Under the pieces are notes generated by a model. It searched no databases. It was given only the letters and a program-made list of their open reading frames with translations, and was not told the DNA's origin. Below are positions 62,853-64,000 of a DNA stretch of 64,000 nt, one piece after another. Position numbers and translations under genes: made by a program. Source of the stretch: an uncultured Sphingomonadaceae bacterium (GTDB lineage Bacteria > Pseudomonadota > Alphaproteobacteria > Sphingomonadales > Sphingomonadaceae); the NCBI GenBank assembly GCA_947503245.1, contig CANNCV010000002.1, positions 682,001 through 746,000 of the forward strand, given 5' to 3'. Position 1 is the stretch's first letter, and each line of letters opens with the position of its first letter.

Positions 62853-63737
62853 TTAACAGTCGGTTTTGACCATATCTGCGCCGCCAGTGGCGGGTGCGCG
62901 GAATTGCTGGCCGGGGGCGGCGGTGCTTTCCATTTTGCTGTTCAGCGCGTCGATGCGGTCACGCTCTGCCTGCAATTCGCTGGAAAATTTTGTGCCCAAA
63001 GCATCAATAGCCGTGGTCATATTATCGGCCACGCCCTGCATGATCACGCCAAAGGCTGCGACATCAAATTGCGGGGCGGCTTCTGGGACGGCGGGTGCGC
63101 CTGTGGCTGGCTGCGCTGCGGCGGCGGGCGGTGTGGTTTGTCCGGTGTTGCCAGCATGTTGCTGACCAGCGCCAAAGTTTTTGAAAAAGTCCGTCATGGC
63201 GGTGAACAGACCAGCGGTTTCAACCGGTGATGCTGCGGCCTCTGCAAAAGCCAATTGCGCCGCATCAAGGCCCATATGCTGTGCGCTGAATTGTTCTGTG
63301 CCGGGCGCTTGGCGGTTAAATTCCAAACGCTCTGTGCCAACGCTGGCGGGGCTGTCTGTCAATGCGACACCCGCCAGATAAGCAAAGCCCTGCCCTGCAA
63401 AATTGGGATAGATTTCAATGCTGGAATAGAGTTTTTGACCGGCATCATTTAATGCTTTGGCTTCATCAGTGACATCAAAAACGCCATATAGGGCCGTGCG
63501 CTTTTCATCTTTGCCATTAAAATTCACGGTCACTTCACGCGCTGACAATGACAGAACATCGCCATAAGCCTTGAACGGGCCATCGGTACTAAGCCCGCGA
63601 ATATGTTCTAAATTAACCCGCGCTGCATAGGTTTTCGGGTCATAGGCCGAGGCCATATCGGTCAGCATCTTTGGGTCAATATTGCGGCCATCAACTGTTG
63701 TGCCCGATGTGGCCAGCAAGAATTCTTTGGTTTTCAT
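62853..63737 (-). CDS. O: capsid scaffolding protein O with protease domain
   Basis: About 294 residues, P2 gpO family: N-terminal serine-protease part (DGRNIDPKMLTDMASAYDPKTYAARVNLEHIRG) and C-terminal coiled-coil scaffold after a Gly/Ala/Pro linker. The inner ATG after GGAG was preferred. Divergent from P, with a shared dyad between. Confidence 0.9.
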   Translation of the reverse strand: MKTKEFLLATSGTTVDGRNIDPKMLTDMASAYDPKTYAARVNLEHIRGLSTDGPFKAYGDVLSLSAREVTVNFNGKDEKRTALYGVFDVTDEAKALNDAGQKLYSSIEIYPNFAGQGFAYLAGVALTDSPASVGTERLEFNRQAPGTEQFSAQHMGLDAAQLAFAEAAASPVETAGLFTAMTDFFKNFGAGQQHAGNTGQTTPPAAAAQPATGAPAVPEAAPQFDVAAFGVIMQGVADNMTTAIDALGTKFSSELQAERDRIDALNSKMESTAAPGQQFRAPATGGADMVKTDC

Positions 63738-63825
63738 GGGTCTATGCTCCGTTACCTTCATGACGCGGCTTGCGCCTGTCTCCGGCCCCTTTGGGCATCA
63801 AAACTACATGGGAATGCAAGGCGCT

Positions 63826-63854
63826 TCTATTGTCAGAGCTAGACTGACAATAGA
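63826..63854. promoter_or_regulatory. late-promoter dyad between O and P
   Basis: Perfect 11-base inverted repeat TCTATTGTCAG-N7-CTGACAATAGA. It lies between divergent late operons, centred 57 bases before the P start and 103 before O. Spacing resembles the P2 Ogr consensus TGT-N12-ACA. Confidence 0.72.
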
Positions 63855-63896
63855 GGACTAGAGTAAAGAGCCGCGATTTGCTGGCATGAAGCCGCC

Positions 63897-64000
63897 ATGG
63901 CCAAAAGCGCAGCATCATCGCCGGAAAAACAGGGGAAAGCCGTGACGGGCGCAACGCCCCTAAACGGTTTTGACCCGGAAAACCGCGCCCAGCGGCGGGA
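63897..64000 (+). CDS. P: terminase ATPase subunit P, N-terminal fragment
   Basis: Open frame from ATG to the window end (34 codons; MAKSAASSPEKQGKAV...GFDPENRAQRR), not reaching the ATPase motifs. Assigned by position: in P2-like phages P diverges from O, and the N-terminal DP-x-RRQA type start is similar. Weak ribosome site. Confirmation needs downstream sequence. Confidence 0.68.
   Translation, partial: MAKSAASSPEKQGKAVTGATPLNGFDPENRAQRR

Larger units (their letters stand above)
34588..64000. mobile_element. P2-like prophage (left ~29.4 kb; right end outside window)
   Basis: Tailed, contractile-tail prophage in the P2 group. Recognisable P2 homologues are Ogr, D, U, T, E/E', FII, FI, W, V, H, I, J, S, R, X, L, M, N, O and the start of P, with integrase, cI/cro and replication genes on the left. 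The left boundary is taken as the end of tRNA-Ala. All structural frames look intact, so it may be inducible. Two cargo blocks interrupt it (41,630-43,366 and 56,047-57,005). Confidence 0.93.

Noticed and set aside
63742..63954. Minus-strand 70-residue frame over the O/P intergenic region
   Set aside because: It would run through the late dyad and the P start; no domain and no conserved position.
1..64000. CRISPR arrays, insertion sequences, rRNA genes
   Set aside because: No regularly spaced repeats, transposase frames or rRNA-like sequence were seen on reading through.

Overview
The window looks like chromosome of a sphingomonad-type alphaproteobacterium (Sphingomonadales, probably aquatic). 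This is inferred from the gene families: TonB-dependent polysaccharide uptake, a complete zwf-pgl-edd-glk block, small sphingomonad/alphaproteobacterial families (TIGR02300, TIGR03643), and the ihfB-rpsA-cmk-aroA order. No rRNA, CRISPR array or insertion sequence was seen. No stretch longer than 300 bases lacks a gene.

Region 1 (1-17,390) is a carbohydrate locus. A galK tail is followed by a sodium/sugar symporter, a lipoprotein GH3 beta-glucosidase, a GH16 beta-glucanase and a TonB-dependent receptor, all leftward. A LacI regulator and an MFS sugar transporter run rightward. Next come glk, edd, pgl and zwf (leftward), then an OxyR-like LysR regulator that lacks the peroxidatic cysteine. Together they describe a laminarin-type path: outer-membrane uptake, endo- then exo-hydrolysis, glucose import, phosphorylation, and the upper Entner-Doudoroff route. 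Identical or nearly identical LacI-type operators (TGTGAACGTTCACA) precede the receptor gene (two copies) and zwf (one copy), linking both blocks to one regulon.

Region 2 (17,590-34,590) is mostly core genome. It starts with a tripartite type-I-secretion-like operon whose ABC subunit has a degenerate ATPase. It continues with acs coupled to two unknown exported proteins, a moaA-moaD-moaE-moaC cluster led by a TauE/SafE protein, tRNA-Leu(UAA), ihfB, rpsA, cmk (with an unusual in-frame membrane extension), aroA, a TIGR02300 gene and tRNA-Ala(GGC).

Region 3 (34,588 to beyond 64,000) is a P2-like prophage integrated beside tRNA-Ala. It holds the integrase, an excisionase-like gene, an early operon with a primase-helicase, an Ogr-type late activator and divergent cro/cI. 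An AT-rich cargo block follows. The late genes, in chromosome order, are D, U, T, E/E' (with a -1 frameshift site), FII, FI, W, V, a tailspike, H, I, J, a second cargo block, S, R, a lysis cassette, X, L, M, N and O, with P beginning at the right edge. A dyad TTGTCAG-N7-CTGACAA occurs exactly three times, upstream of O/P, J and V, and is the best candidate for the binding site of the Ogr-like activator. The right attachment site lies outside the window.
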